DNA from: Halomarinibacterium sp034670265
GTDB taxonomy: Bacteria; Bacteroidota; Bacteroidia; Flavobacteriales; Flavobacteriaceae
Assembly (NCBI GenBank): GCA_034670265.1
Contig: JAXMNU010000004.1
Coordinates: 124,001 to 188,000, forward strand
DNA length: 64,000 bases
Direction: 5' to 3'
The first letter of the stretch is position 1. The number at the start of each line of letters is the position of its first letter. Below the pieces are notes generated by a model. The model had not been told where the DNA came from. It ran no database searches and saw nothing but the letters and a program-made list of their open reading frames with translations. Made by a program: the position numbers and the translations under genes. Positions 53,400 to 61,656 of the stretch are shown piece by piece.

Positions 53400-54000
53400 T
53401 CTTTTTTATGTCTTTGTTTTTTTTTAACAAAGTTTACTTTCTCTTCAACTTATTAAAAATTGATTCAACATCGTTCAATAAACAATATACTTAGTTTATA
53501 AAATACTATACGAAAATAGGAAGAAACCCTACCTAAGTTTATTATTTACTCAACTTTGGATATGATTTATCCTACGTAGTTGTATTCTATTACAACTAAG
53601 TTAAGTTCTAATGCAACTTGAGTTGCATAAACAATTGTAAAAGGTGGCGTTTTATGCTACTTAGGTTATAATGTATTCAACTTAGGTACTTTTCTATACA
53701 ACTCTATTAGTGTTTTGTGCAACTTTTTTAACATACTTATATACTAGGTTGTACTTTTAAAAGAGGTGATACAAAAAGTGTAATTTGTTATATTTGGGAG
53801 AACTATGTTTTATTTAAACTGTTAAAACTTGGGCATAGCATGCCAAATGTTCTTAGTAAACAGATAAAACATGGAAATATAAACTAGTTAGGTTTCATTA
53901 AATCAACCATTTGTTCTTACCCTTCTTATGGTCAGTCACAAATAATTAACCAAATTTTATTTTTTTCTTACCAAGGTGTAATAAACTTTAAATTCAACCA
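53400..54000. other. Noncoding region with clustered CAACT/AGTTG motifs
   Basis: About 600 AT-rich bases without a gene. CAACT or its complement occurs about ten times between 53440 and 53730. Two perfect palindromes are formed by these motifs: tagttgta with tacaacta (53577-53584, 53591-53598) and ATGCAACT-tg-AGTTGCAT (53611-53628). Others read caacttagg. The region precedes a sigma factor gene. Confidence 0.6.
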
Positions 54001-54020
54001 CTAAATAAGTAAAAAGAAAC

Positions 54021-54506
54021 GTGAGCAACGAATTTTACACCACATCTATATTGCCATATTCTGGAATAATCATTAAGATTTGCAGAGCATATAGCAATTC
54101 ACAAGAGGATTTTGAAGATTATTATCAAGAAGTATGTTTACAGATATGGAGAAGCAGAAAAAACTTTAATGGTAATTCTGAATGGTCAACTTGGATTTAT
54201 CGATTGTCATTGAATGTATGCCTAACTCTTCTAAAAAAAGATAAAAAAAGGAATGAACAATATTTTATTTCTGACGCTTTACCAGCAAATTTGATACAAG
54301 ACAACCAAGTATTTTTTGATGAAGACTTACAACAACTTTATAATGGAATTAAACAATTGTCTGAAATAGACAGAGCCATTATACTGCTGTATTTAGAAGA
54401 ACGACCATATATAGAAATTGCAAAAATTATTGGGACAAACACTAATAATATTGGTGTGAAAATTAAAAGAATAAAAGAACGATTAAAAATAATACTAACT
54501 AAATAA
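54021..54506 (+). CDS. ECF RNA polymerase sigma factor
   Basis: The 161-residue protein starts at GTG. Region 2 is DFEDYYQEVCLQIWRSRKNFNGNSEWSTWIYRLSLNVCL with the W-ST-W-IYR text of region 2.3/2.4, and region 4 is LSEIDRAIILLYLEERPYIEIAKIIGTNTNNIGVKIKRIKERLK. It belongs to the extracytoplasmic-function type. The downstream membrane protein is the positional candidate for its anti-sigma factor. Confidence 0.92.
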   Translation: MSNEFYTTSILPYSGIIIKICRAYSNSQEDFEDYYQEVCLQIWRSRKNFNGNSEWSTWIYRLSLNVCLTLLKKDKKRNEQYFISDALPANLIQDNQVFFDEDLQQLYNGIKQLSEIDRAIILLYLEERPYIEIAKIIGTNTNNIGVKIKRIKERLKIILTK

Positions 54507-54516
54507 AACGATTAGA

Positions 54517-55128
54517 ATGGAAAAATCAATAGAACAAATTTGGAAGGGTGGATTTATCAATGATAAGGAACTTAAAGCACCTAAAATTAATGCGCTTTAT
54601 AACCAAAAATCTATATACTTGGTAGATAGGCTTATTAATAATATGAAAGTAGAATTATTTACTGTAATTATATTGGGATTTTTTATTGCTATTTTTAGCA
54701 CAATTGCAGGGAATCATATCATATGGGGTATCCTAATTTTACTTATCAATTCTGTCTGGTATATTATTAGTAAAAAACAATTAAAAGATTTGAAAGACAC
54801 AAAATATAATAGTAGTTGCTACGAATACCTTATAGAAATTAGTAAAAAGATTAAAAAAATAACTCGTATTAATGCAAAAAATACAATATTAAGTGTTGCA
54901 TTAATTTTATTTCCAATGTTAGTTTATACTTATTATAATAATCAAGATAAAACCTTAGGCCAAATTTTTGGAATAGATATTGACTTATCAAAGTCCTATA
55001 TGTTTTTATTAATTCCAATTGCTATGCTAATTGCGCACGGATTATATCTAATCTATTTAAAGTTTAATAACAAAATTGGAAATAAAATTGAAATTTTGAT
55101 AACTGATATGGAAGAATTAAAGGAATAA
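54517..55128 (+). CDS. Membrane protein paired with the sigma factor, possible anti-sigma factor
   Basis: The 203-residue protein has a cytoplasmic N-terminus of about 45 residues and four membrane helices (VELFTVIILGFFIAIFSTIAG, IIWGILILLINSVWYIIS, TILSVALILFPMLVYTYY, SYMFLLIPIAMLIAHGLYLIYL). The start is 10 bases after the sigma gene. No zinc-anti-sigma HxxxCxxC motif is present, so the role rests only on position. Confidence 0.65.
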   Translation: MEKSIEQIWKGGFINDKELKAPKINALYNQKSIYLVDRLINNMKVELFTVIILGFFIAIFSTIAGNHIIWGILILLINSVWYIISKKQLKDLKDTKYNSSCYEYLIEISKKIKKITRINAKNTILSVALILFPMLVYTYYNNQDKTLGQIFGIDIDLSKSYMFLLIPIAMLIAHGLYLIYLKFNNKIGNKIEILITDMEELKE

Positions 55129-55133
55129 AAAAT

Positions 55134-55165
55134 AACGAAAACCTAACAAGGTATATAAGTCATTA
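55134..55165 (+). repeat. Boundary element, left end of the accessory array
   Basis: taacgaaaacctaacaagg followed by tatataagtcatt lies just after the stop at 55128. It is the first of six taacgaaag-type sequences that follow stop codons across 55-64 kb (others at about 57257, 60709, 61442, 62438 and 63355). Confidence 0.5.
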
Positions 55166-55226
55166 AAGCGGTCCATATACAATTCCCATGTACTTCATTA
55201 TTTAAACTTCACTATTTGATTTAAAG

Positions 55227-55311
55227 TCATACATTTAGGGAAACTAACCGCTTGTGATAAAATTCTTTAGACGCATCCGCCAAAAATTAGTATCTGAAAA
55301 TAAATTCAGTA
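55227..55311 (+). repeat. 85-bp direct repeat, left copy (with 5' end of a DUF6090 gene)
   Basis: These 85 bases are identical to 57521-57605. They contain 27 bases of leader and the first 19 codons of a DUF6090 gene. The region between the copies carries the oppositely oriented FG-GAP gene. Confidence 0.93.
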
Positions 55312-55328
55312 GATATGAATCTGAATAA
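55254..55328 (+). pseudogene. Truncated DUF6090 gene
   Basis: GTG starts MIKFFRRIRQKLVSENKFSRYESE and stops at 55328. The first 19 codons equal those of the DUF6090 gene at 57548; the homology ends at 55311. What follows is the 3' flank of the FG-GAP gene. It is a broken copy, not a functional gene. Confidence 0.85.
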
Positions 55329-55346
55329 ATTTTAATGAATATGCAA

Positions 55347-57065
55347 TCAATTTTGAGGCATTTTATACATCTTGATGTTTTGAGAATTACCATTGTGATA
55401 TAGTTCAGCAATATAGATACCCTCCGATAATCCAATTTCACCTATATAAAATTGTTTCGAATCTCCCAGGTATTTAGAAAGTAGTTGTCGGCCGTGAATA
55501 TCGTACAATATTAATTTTACTGGACCAATAACAGTCCCATCTACGTAAATTGTGGAATGAAAGGGATTTGGATAAAGCGTTAAGTCCTTATTTATTTTCT
55601 GATCATCATAGCCAAGGTTAATGTTATTATTATAGAGTAAAACAACATCCTCTGACTCATCAATCATCGTAATGTCCATGGTTCCGTCATTATTTCGATC
55701 GTGGATTGTGGCGCACGCAGCCATCCCATTCGGCACAGTTGGATAAATTCTTGGATTTATAAAAGTCCCTGAGCCGTCATTTTCCATCAGCACATAATTG
55801 GACTCACTTACGTTACTTGAAATAAAATCCAGATCGCCGTCACCATCAATATCACCCAGATCGATGGCTACCGGGAAATCACCTACTATATATTGCGCAT
55901 CAAATTGCAGTCCACCTGACCCATCAGTTCTGACTATTGAAATGTCGTCGGTAAACCTGTTTGCAATCGCAATATCCACAAAACCATCACCATTTACATC
56001 TCCAATTGCCATCATCCAAGGGCCAGTACCCACAGAGACCGAATCGAATACCGTAAAGTTTCCTGTTCCATCGTTCAATAAACTCACCACATTATTACTA
56101 TCATGAGTTGCCACGAGTAGATCCACATAGCCATCACCATTTAGATCTATTGCAGCTATGGAAGTTTCACCAGCAAACCCCGAATCGATATTTATCGCCG
56201 GTTCAAAAAGGCCTGTTCCATCATTCATGAGTATCGAAATTGTGCTGGCCGCACGGTTGGCCGTAGCTATATCCTCCCAGCCATCTCCGTTGAAGTCGGC
56301 CACGGTAAGTCCACGAACCCCTTCACCGGTTTGGTAGTTGAATTCACTGCCAAAAATAGTTGTGGCATCTCCAAACAGGACGTTTACCTGATCCGCATAT
56401 GTACTACCAATGGCTATATCGATTAAACCATCATGATTAAAATCAGCTCCAGCATTCGTACTTGGTCCTTGGACTGGCGGTAATTCAAAAATTATAAATG
56501 GATCATAACTATTAGCACCATCACTTAGTAACACGCGTATGTCGTCTGAATCTTCGGTAATGACTACCAAATCCGAAAATTCATCATCATTGACATCACC
56601 GGCATAGGCTCCATAACATGTTATATGACCCTCTCCTGGCTCCCTCATATCGATCTGGCCCACCAACTCTAGGTCGAGTGAAGCTGGCAATGATTTTGTC
56701 CAATAGCCGTAGCTAAATCCATTTGTAAGGGGCATACCTGCCGTATTCTGAATGCCGCTTGATAATCCAACTCTGACCCATTCGCCATAGAAAAAGTCTC
56801 TTAGAGGTGTAAACTTGACTACAGTTCCACCAGTGAGAAAGCTATAAGTGCCTTCCATAGGGCCTGACCATCTGCCGTAAACCTGGAAAGTGCTTAGAGT
56901 GACCGTTGCCTCATCGAGAGGCTCATTGAACATGATAAAGATTGCATCACCCGGAGCAGTAATCAAAGATTGAGCAACGGGACTTGTCCCAATTACTTGA
57001 AGTGGTTGTGAAAATACATTGACAGCGCACAAAACAACACAAACGAGGGATAGTGTATAATTCAT
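55347..57065 (-). CDS. FG-GAP/VCBS-repeat protein with type IX sorting domain
   Basis: From Met at 57065 the protein has 572 residues with a signal peptide (MNYTLSLVCVVLCAVNVFSQ); a start at 57125 would place 20 hydrophilic residues before it. Residues about 21-125 are an SbsA-like Ig domain (PGDAIFIMFNEPLDEATVT). Then six or seven FG-GAP/VCBS repeats follow (for example DFNHDGLIDIAIG, DFNGDGWEDIATANR, DLNGDGYVDLLVATHD, DVNGDGFVDIAIANR, DIDGDGDLDFISSN), which bind calcium and form a beta propeller. The last 75 residues are a type A sorting domain (LTLYPNPFHSTIYVDG...GLSEGIYIAELYHNG). Its higher GC and opposite strand set it apart from the DUF6090 genes around it. Confidence 0.9.
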   Translation of the reverse strand: MNYTLSLVCVVLCAVNVFSQPLQVIGTSPVAQSLITAPGDAIFIMFNEPLDEATVTLSTFQVYGRWSGPMEGTYSFLTGGTVVKFTPLRDFFYGEWVRVGLSSGIQNTAGMPLTNGFSYGYWTKSLPASLDLELVGQIDMREPGEGHITCYGAYAGDVNDDEFSDLVVITEDSDDIRVLLSDGANSYDPFIIFELPPVQGPSTNAGADFNHDGLIDIAIGSTYADQVNVLFGDATTIFGSEFNYQTGEGVRGLTVADFNGDGWEDIATANRAASTISILMNDGTGLFEPAINIDSGFAGETSIAAIDLNGDGYVDLLVATHDSNNVVSLLNDGTGNFTVFDSVSVGTGPWMMAIGDVNGDGFVDIAIANRFTDDISIVRTDGSGGLQFDAQYIVGDFPVAIDLGDIDGDGDLDFISSNVSESNYVLMENDGSGTFINPRIYPTVPNGMAACATIHDRNNDGTMDITMIDESEDVVLLYNNNINLGYDDQKINKDLTLYPNPFHSTIYVDGTVIGPVKLILYDIHGRQLLSKYLGDSKQFYIGEIGLSEGIYIAELYHNGNSQNIKMYKMPQN

Positions 57066-57255
57066 AATAAGTAAATTAATAGTTAATTTAGAATTAAAAA
57101 AAAAGCAATTGTTTGAGGTAGCCAATTCATAAAGCCAATCATCCTTTAACTTCGTAATAACTATTTGTTTTAAAGATAGTTAAATTTAAAAAAACAATAT
57201 AATAAACCCTGATTTTATAAAACCTCTATTGAAAATTTATCAACTATAACAATAA

Positions 57256-57490
57256 ATAACGAAAGGCTAACACCGTATAAAATTCATGGCGCTTACCTAT
57301 CAATAATTGAGTAATTTGAACAAATATTAGTAACTTGTACTTTCCGAAAAATACGAACTCGCTTGCCCTGCTGATTCGCACGCGGCTCGGTTAATTTGGA
57401 GAAAAAGAAGAGTGTTTGTTGGGCTCGCCGCTTCAAGCCGCACGCTGCGCCAGACGCCATGAATCTTATACAAACCCGTTGCGCTTCATG
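57256..57490. repeat. Large imperfect palindrome with terminal boundary motifs
   Basis: The 17-base arm at 57275-57291 (gtataaaattcatggcg) pairs with 57455-57471 (cgccatgaatcttatac), one mismatch. The left side begins with taacgaaaggctaacaccg and the right side ends cgttgcgcttcatgat. The interior of about 160 bases is GC-rich and noncoding. The pattern, boundary box plus long stem plus terminal cgttgYgcttcat, resembles a recombination site or attC-like structure, but does not match the integron consensus strictly. The rest of 57066-57255 shows nothing. Confidence 0.55.
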
Positions 57491-57520
57491 ATACAAAATC
57501 TCCCAGTATTTAATTTATTA

Positions 57521-57605
57521 TCATACATTTAGGGAAACTAACCGCTTGTGATAAAATTCTTTAGACGCATCCGCCAAAAATTAGTATCTGAAAATAAATT
57601 CAGTA
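57521..57605 (+). repeat. 85-bp direct repeat, right copy
   Basis: Identical to 55227-55311. It spans the leader and first 19 codons of the intact DUF6090 gene 1. Confidence 0.93.
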
Positions 57606-58312
57606 AGTATTTGATTTATGCCATTGGTGAAATCATTCTTGTTGTTATCGGGATTTTGATTGCGTTAAGCATCAACAGTTGGAATCAAAATAGACTTGAC
57701 CAACTAGATAAAAAAGAAATACTTTCTAAGCTGCACATAGAATTTCAATTAAATAAAAAAATATTACAAGATTATAAACTGATTAATGAGGCGTCGATGA
57801 ATTCTAATATTGCACTCTTGAGTCTAATTGGTGAGAGTAGAGAAGTTCTTTCAAAGCAAAATTTAGATAGTCTTTTTTATGAAACATACCAAGGATATGA
57901 ACTTGCCTTTACTGAAAATGCCACAAAAAACATTGTGGAAGGAGGATATTTAAATCTTTTTAAAAATGAAGAAATGACTACTTTACTAAATCAATGGAAT
58001 TCGCTTTCTGAAATTAGAGAAACACGTTTAAATAAACTTGACTCATGGACTAATGGATATGCCATACCATATCTTATCCCTTATATATCCTTTAAAGAAA
58101 TGGATGCCAATGCTAATCTTAGATGGTCAGGCAAATCTAAAGTTAAACCTGATTATTACCCATTATTTCAAAAAGTTGAATTCGAAAATATAATAGAAAA
58201 TTCCTTATGGCATCAGCAAAACCTTAATTATAGACTTGAAGAAACTCAAGTGCTTATTGATAAAATATTTAATGCTTCTAAACCAAATGCAGACAGGCAC
58301 AACAAAGTATAA
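57548..58312 (+). CDS. DUF6090 family membrane-anchored protein 1
   Basis: The 254-residue protein starts at GTG. Residues 1-20 are basic (MIKFFRRIRQKLVSENKFSK), 25-45 are one membrane helix (YAIGEIILVVIGILIALSINSW), and the rest is a helical soluble domain without known motifs, presumably periplasmic given the positive N-terminus. This layout defines DUF6090, of unknown function and typical of Flavobacteriia. It is the first intact member of an eight-gene head-to-tail array. Its first 95 bases are nearly identical to those of member 7, with only the start codon and one other base differing. Confidence 0.9.
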   Translation: MIKFFRRIRQKLVSENKFSKYLIYAIGEIILVVIGILIALSINSWNQNRLDQLDKKEILSKLHIEFQLNKKILQDYKLINEASMNSNIALLSLIGESREVLSKQNLDSLFYETYQGYELAFTENATKNIVEGGYLNLFKNEEMTTLLNQWNSLSEIRETRLNKLDSWTNGYAIPYLIPYISFKEMDANANLRWSGKSKVKPDYYPLFQKVEFENIIENSLWHQQNLNYRLEETQVLIDKIFNASKPNADRHNKV

Positions 58313-58329
58313 AACTAATGGCTACCTAA

Positions 58330-59031
58330 ATGATAAGATTCTTCCGTAAAATTAGACAGCACTTACTTTCCGAAGGAAAGACTGGAAAGTATTTAAAGTA
58401 CGCCATTGGCGAAATTGTGCTTGTTGTTATTGGGATTTTGATTGCATTGTCTATTAATAATTGGAATGAAAATCGAAAATCAGATATTGAGCTATATAAT
58501 TATTTGGAATTAATGGGAGAAGAATTACAACAAGACAAATTATTTTATATTAAACTCATTTCCGAAAATAAAATCAGATTAGATTATTTAATATCACTCT
58601 CAAGTGGAAATTTCGAAAATCTCAATTTAGAAGATGCTCTAGAAAATATTGCCTATAATTTTGCGACTAGAAATTTTGGTTCAGCATATTATGCTCTAAA
58701 AGAAAATGGAGAACTTATTAGTATTAATAATAAAGAATTAAGAAAACAGATGGTTCATTATTATGAAGATTTAGCCGTAGATTATAACCAATACACTGAT
58801 TGGCATAGGAATTTTGTTGTTACTAATATTGAAAATTACACTACGGAACATATTCCGTTGGATATAGATGGAAATACAAATCCTACAATGGTGATAAATG
58901 AAATGACAAACAATAAATTATCGAGTATTGTTACTTATCAAATTTCTAATTTCAGGGGTATTGAAAAAATAGCCACTGACAATATCAAGGCAATTGAAGA
59001 GCTTTATATTGAAATTGGCAAAATTAATTAG
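58330..59031 (+). CDS. DUF6090 family membrane-anchored protein 2
   Basis: The 233-residue protein has MIRFFRKIRQHLLSEGKTGKYLKYAIGEIVLVVIGILIALSINNWNENR at its N-terminus in outline and an unrelated C-terminal part (YNYLELMGEELQQDKLFYIKLI...). The spacer from gene 1 (acaacaaagtataaaactaatggctacc) recurs before member 8. Only 17 bases separate it from gene 1, so they are likely co-transcribed. Confidence 0.9.
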   Translation: MIRFFRKIRQHLLSEGKTGKYLKYAIGEIVLVVIGILIALSINNWNENRKSDIELYNYLELMGEELQQDKLFYIKLISENKIRLDYLISLSSGNFENLNLEDALENIAYNFATRNFGSAYYALKENGELISINNKELRKQMVHYYEDLAVDYNQYTDWHRNFVVTNIENYTTEHIPLDIDGNTNPTMVINEMTNNKLSSIVTYQISNFRGIEKIATDNIKAIEELYIEIGKIN

Positions 59032-59057
59032 CCTACCTTTAGAAAAACCAATCTCTC

Positions 59058-59840
59058 ATGTTTAAATTCTTTCGGAAAATTCGGTACGACCTTTTGAAAA
59101 GAAATAAAGCTGGTAAATATCTTAAATATGCAATTGGTGAAATTGTGCTTGTTGTTATTGGAATTTTAATAGCACTAAGTCTAAATAACTGGAAGGAAGA
59201 TCTTGCCGACCAAGGAGAAGAAACAAGAATACTTGGAGGATTAAAGCAAGAATTTGAAACCAATCTCGCAGAAGTGAGCAGAAACATTAAATTAAATACC
59301 TCAACTAGAGAATCAACAATCGCTCTTATCCAACTTATTCATACTGATGCCCCCTTTGCTAACCAGCGATATTTAGATAGTCTTTTAAATGAAGTTTACA
59401 TGTTTGGGTCATTCGATGCGCAAACAGGACTTGTTAATGAAGTGATCAGTTCTGGGAAATTATCGATTATTAAAGATATTGAGCTACGAAGTAGATTAAC
59501 TGGTGTTTCTGGGCTTTTAGATAATCTTGAAGAGGACTATATAATTCGCAATGACTATTATTATAATCATATCATTCCATACTTGAGTAAATATATTTCA
59601 ATCGTCAACCAAGACAAATTCATGGATTTTTCAGGTTGGTCCGAAACTTATGAATCAAATAAATTAGATGATTCACCTCTTAAACAGAAGTATCAGGAAA
59701 TTGATTTGCTTCAGTTCGAAAATTTATTCGCAATACATAAAGTTAATAACGATTTCGTAAATCTAGATGAGTATGATTTGAAAGAATTTTTTACTCAAAC
59801 TTTGGAAATTATCAATAATAACTTAGATATTAAAGAATAA
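59058..59840 (+). CDS. DUF6090 family membrane-anchored protein 3
   Basis: The 260-residue protein starts MFKFFRKIRYDLLKRNKAGKYLK, followed by the conserved helix. The soluble part includes TGLVNEVISSGKLSIIKDIELRSRLTGVSGLL, a motif class (ISSGKLxxIxxxELR) shared in weaker form with other members (for example ATSGNLRLIKNDSLK in member 6 and SSGEIHLINNDRLIELL in member 4). This recurring xSSGxLxxIxxxxLxxxL segment may be the functional core of the C-terminal domain. Confidence 0.9.
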   Translation: MFKFFRKIRYDLLKRNKAGKYLKYAIGEIVLVVIGILIALSLNNWKEDLADQGEETRILGGLKQEFETNLAEVSRNIKLNTSTRESTIALIQLIHTDAPFANQRYLDSLLNEVYMFGSFDAQTGLVNEVISSGKLSIIKDIELRSRLTGVSGLLDNLEEDYIIRNDYYYNHIIPYLSKYISIVNQDKFMDFSGWSETYESNKLDDSPLKQKYQEIDLLQFENLFAIHKVNNDFVNLDEYDLKEFFTQTLEIINNNLDIKE

Positions 59841-59861
59841 GAAAAACGATAGCATTAACAA

Positions 59862-59978
59862 ATGATTAAATTCTATAGATTATTGAAGCAGAATTTTGCA
59901 AAGCAAAATCTAAGGTCTGGTAGACCTTTGGTTGAGATAGCCGCTTGCGGAAAAAATAGACACCCGAAATATGATTAA
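59862..59978 (+). CDS. 38-residue leader ORF before DUF6090 member 4
   Basis: ATG opens MIKFYRLLKQNFAKQNLRSGRPLVEIAACGKNRHPKYD in outline, 38 codons, stopping 8 bases inside the next gene. Its first seven codons mimic a DUF6090 start. It encodes two small hairpins: ATTTTGC/GCAAAAT (59893-59899, 59903-59909) and AAGGTCT/AGACCTT (59912-59918, 59922-59928). A second ORF of equal length at 61540 keeps the RPLVEI.ACGK text, both hairpins and the 8-base overlap. It may be a leader peptide with translational coupling, or part of an inserted element; expression is unproven. Confidence 0.5.
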   Translation: MIKFYRLLKQNFAKQNLRSGRPLVEIAACGKNRHPKYD

Positions 59979-60711
59979 GTTTTTTCGACACATAAGACAA
60001 AGACTGCTCTCTGAAAATAAGTTTAGTAAGTATCTTCTTTACGCAATTGGAGAAATTATACTTGTTGTTATTGGGATTTTAATAGCTATTCAATTAAATG
60101 AATGGCGAAATGAAAATACTAGGAACCAACAAAAACAAAAGGTTCTAAAAGCGTTACGGTTAGAGTTTTACTCCAATTTATCGCAACTAGACACAATACT
60201 TTATTATAATAGAAAAACACGAGATGCATATCCTAAAGCAATAAAACTCGTCAATAATCAAAATGTTACAAAAGAGACATTTAATGAAGCAGTTCTATCT
60301 TTAGGTTATACTTGGTCTTTTAGCCCAATTAATGGAGCTCTCCGATCTGGAATTTCATCTGGAGAAATTCATCTAATCAATAATGATCGACTCATCGAAT
60401 TGTTGTTTAGTTGGGAAGATATAGTAGAAGATTCTGAGGAAGAAATACAGAAGTTAAAGAAATATCAGTATGATTCTCAACCTATTTATGATAAATATAT
60501 TCGAATTTCGGATACGTGGAAACCATATTTTCCTGAAACAATTCAAAGTAATTTTCCATCAGATTATTCAGGTTTTGTTAAGGATGTTTCATTTGAAGAT
60601 TATGTAAATTATAGCTTTTTCAATGCCTATGAATATGCAGCAGAACTAAATATTATTAAGAATAACAATTTGGAAATCCTCAAATTAATTGATCAAGAAT
60701 TAGAAAAATAA
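59971..60711 (+). CDS. DUF6090 family membrane-anchored protein 4
   Basis: The 246-residue protein has MIKFFRHIRQRLLSENKFSKYLLYAIGEIILVVIGILIAIQLNEWRNE in outline, then a soluble part (LEFYSNLSQLDTILYYNRKTRDAYPKAI...GALRSGISSGEIHLINNDRLIELLFSW). Its ATG lies within the last codons of the 38-residue leader ORF. Confidence 0.9.
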   Translation: MIKFFRHIRQRLLSENKFSKYLLYAIGEIILVVIGILIAIQLNEWRNENTRNQQKQKVLKALRLEFYSNLSQLDTILYYNRKTRDAYPKAIKLVNNQNVTKETFNEAVLSLGYTWSFSPINGALRSGISSGEIHLINNDRLIELLFSWEDIVEDSEEEIQKLKKYQYDSQPIYDKYIRISDTWKPYFPETIQSNFPSDYSGFVKDVSFEDYVNYSFFNAYEYAAELNIIKNNNLEILKLIDQELEK

Positions 60712-60758
60712 CGAAAGTACAATACCATTTGTGCTTCATTATGACCAACCTATAACCA

Positions 60759-61445
60759 ATGATAAAATTCTTTAGAAAAATTAGACAAAAACTTCTGACT
60801 GAAAATAAATTCAGTAAGTATTTGATTTATGCTATTGGAGAAATCATTCTTGTTGTTATTGGTATTCTCATTGCTTTGCAGATTAATAATTGGAATGAAG
60901 ATAGAAAGGAACGAAAACAAGAAATAGAATTCATAACAAGCGTAAAAAAAGACTTAACACAAGACAAAGTTTTTATTCAACTAATAATAGGACAATTAGA
61001 GCCGAGAATTGTAGCTTATGAAACTTTAAATAATGATTTGGTAAATCTCTATCATAATGATAGAAAATCATTGGATTCCATATTTAAGGCTTATTTTAGA
61101 AGTCAACGTACATTTTACCCAATACTTGGCTCTTACGAATCTGCTGTGGCAGGAAATCAACTCACTAATTTTAGAAATAAAGAACTACTTCAAAAAGTAA
61201 TTAAATTATATAATTCAACCTATGATAGATTGATTGATAACGGTCGGATAATAGACGAGAGATGGGCTTTTTTAAGTAAAAAGTATAGCTACGAAAGAAG
61301 GACTGGAAAATTTCGTGATATGGAACCTGAACAATTGACCGAATTTCTTGACGACATATATCATCATTATGCGCAAATGGATTGGTATCTAGAACAGCTA
61401 AAATTAGCTATAACTGAAATTGATAAAATAAATGCAGAAAAATAA
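60759..61445 (+). CDS. DUF6090 family membrane-anchored protein 5
   Basis: The 228-residue protein has the conserved N-terminus and helix (YAIGEIILVVIGILIALQINNWNEDR) and a more distinct C-terminal part (VKKDLTQDKVFIQLIIGQLEPRIVAYETLNNDL...GSYESAVAGNQLTNFRNKELLQKVIKLYN). The helix-coding segment attctcattgctttgcagattaataattggaatg is shared word for word with members 6 and 7. Confidence 0.9.
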   Translation: MIKFFRKIRQKLLTENKFSKYLIYAIGEIILVVIGILIALQINNWNEDRKERKQEIEFITSVKKDLTQDKVFIQLIIGQLEPRIVAYETLNNDLVNLYHNDRKSLDSIFKAYFRSQRTFYPILGSYESAVAGNQLTNFRNKELLQKVIKLYNSTYDRLIDNGRIIDERWAFLSKKYSYERRTGKFRDMEPEQLTEFLDDIYHHYAQMDWYLEQLKLAITEIDKINAEK

Positions 61446-61454
61446 CGAAAGCCT

Positions 61455-61476
61455 GCCTGCCTGCCGGCAGGCAGGC
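61455..61476. repeat. Perfect 22-base GC-rich palindrome between members 5 and 6
   Basis: gcctgcctgcc followed by ggcaggcaggc, perfect self-complement, in an otherwise AT-rich array. A second pair (gcaggcaggc at 61491) lies close by. Similar gcctgcc/ggcaggc motifs occur at 62448-62490 and 62541, so it belongs to a repeat family in the spacers. Confidence 0.85.
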
Positions 61477-61539
61477 TTGCCTAACAGCTAGCAGGCAGGC
61501 ACAATAACGCTGTGCTTCATTTTCACAAACCGCTAACCA

Positions 61540-61656
61540 ATGATAAAATTCTTTAGATTATCGAAACCTAATTTTGTGAAGCAAAATCAAGGGTCTAGTA
61601 GACCTTTGGTTGAGATACCCGCTTGCGGAAAAATAAAAAGCAACTATTATGATTAA
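61540..61656 (+). CDS. 38-residue leader ORF before DUF6090 member 6
   Basis: Equal in length to the ORF at 59862 and related (MIKFFRLSKPNFVKQNQGSSRPLVEIPACGKIKSNYYD in outline). Hairpins: ATTTTGT/GCAAAAT (61571-61577, 61581-61587) and AGGGTCT/AGACCTT (61590-61596, 61600-61606). The base changes from the first copy turn pairs into G-T pairs and do not break the stems. The stop lies 8 bases inside member 6. Confidence 0.5.
   Translation: MIKFFRLSKPNFVKQNQGSSRPLVEIPACGKIKSNYYD

Noticed and set aside
57256..57490. A true integron attC site
   Set aside because: The stem and terminal boxes are suggestive, but the box sequences do not fit RYYYAAC/GTTRRRY and no integron integrase is in the window.
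57293..57496. Minus-strand 67-codon frame in the palindromic spacer
   Set aside because: It lies across the hairpin arms and GC-rich spacer; its Arg/Ala/Gln-rich translation looks like noncoding sequence.
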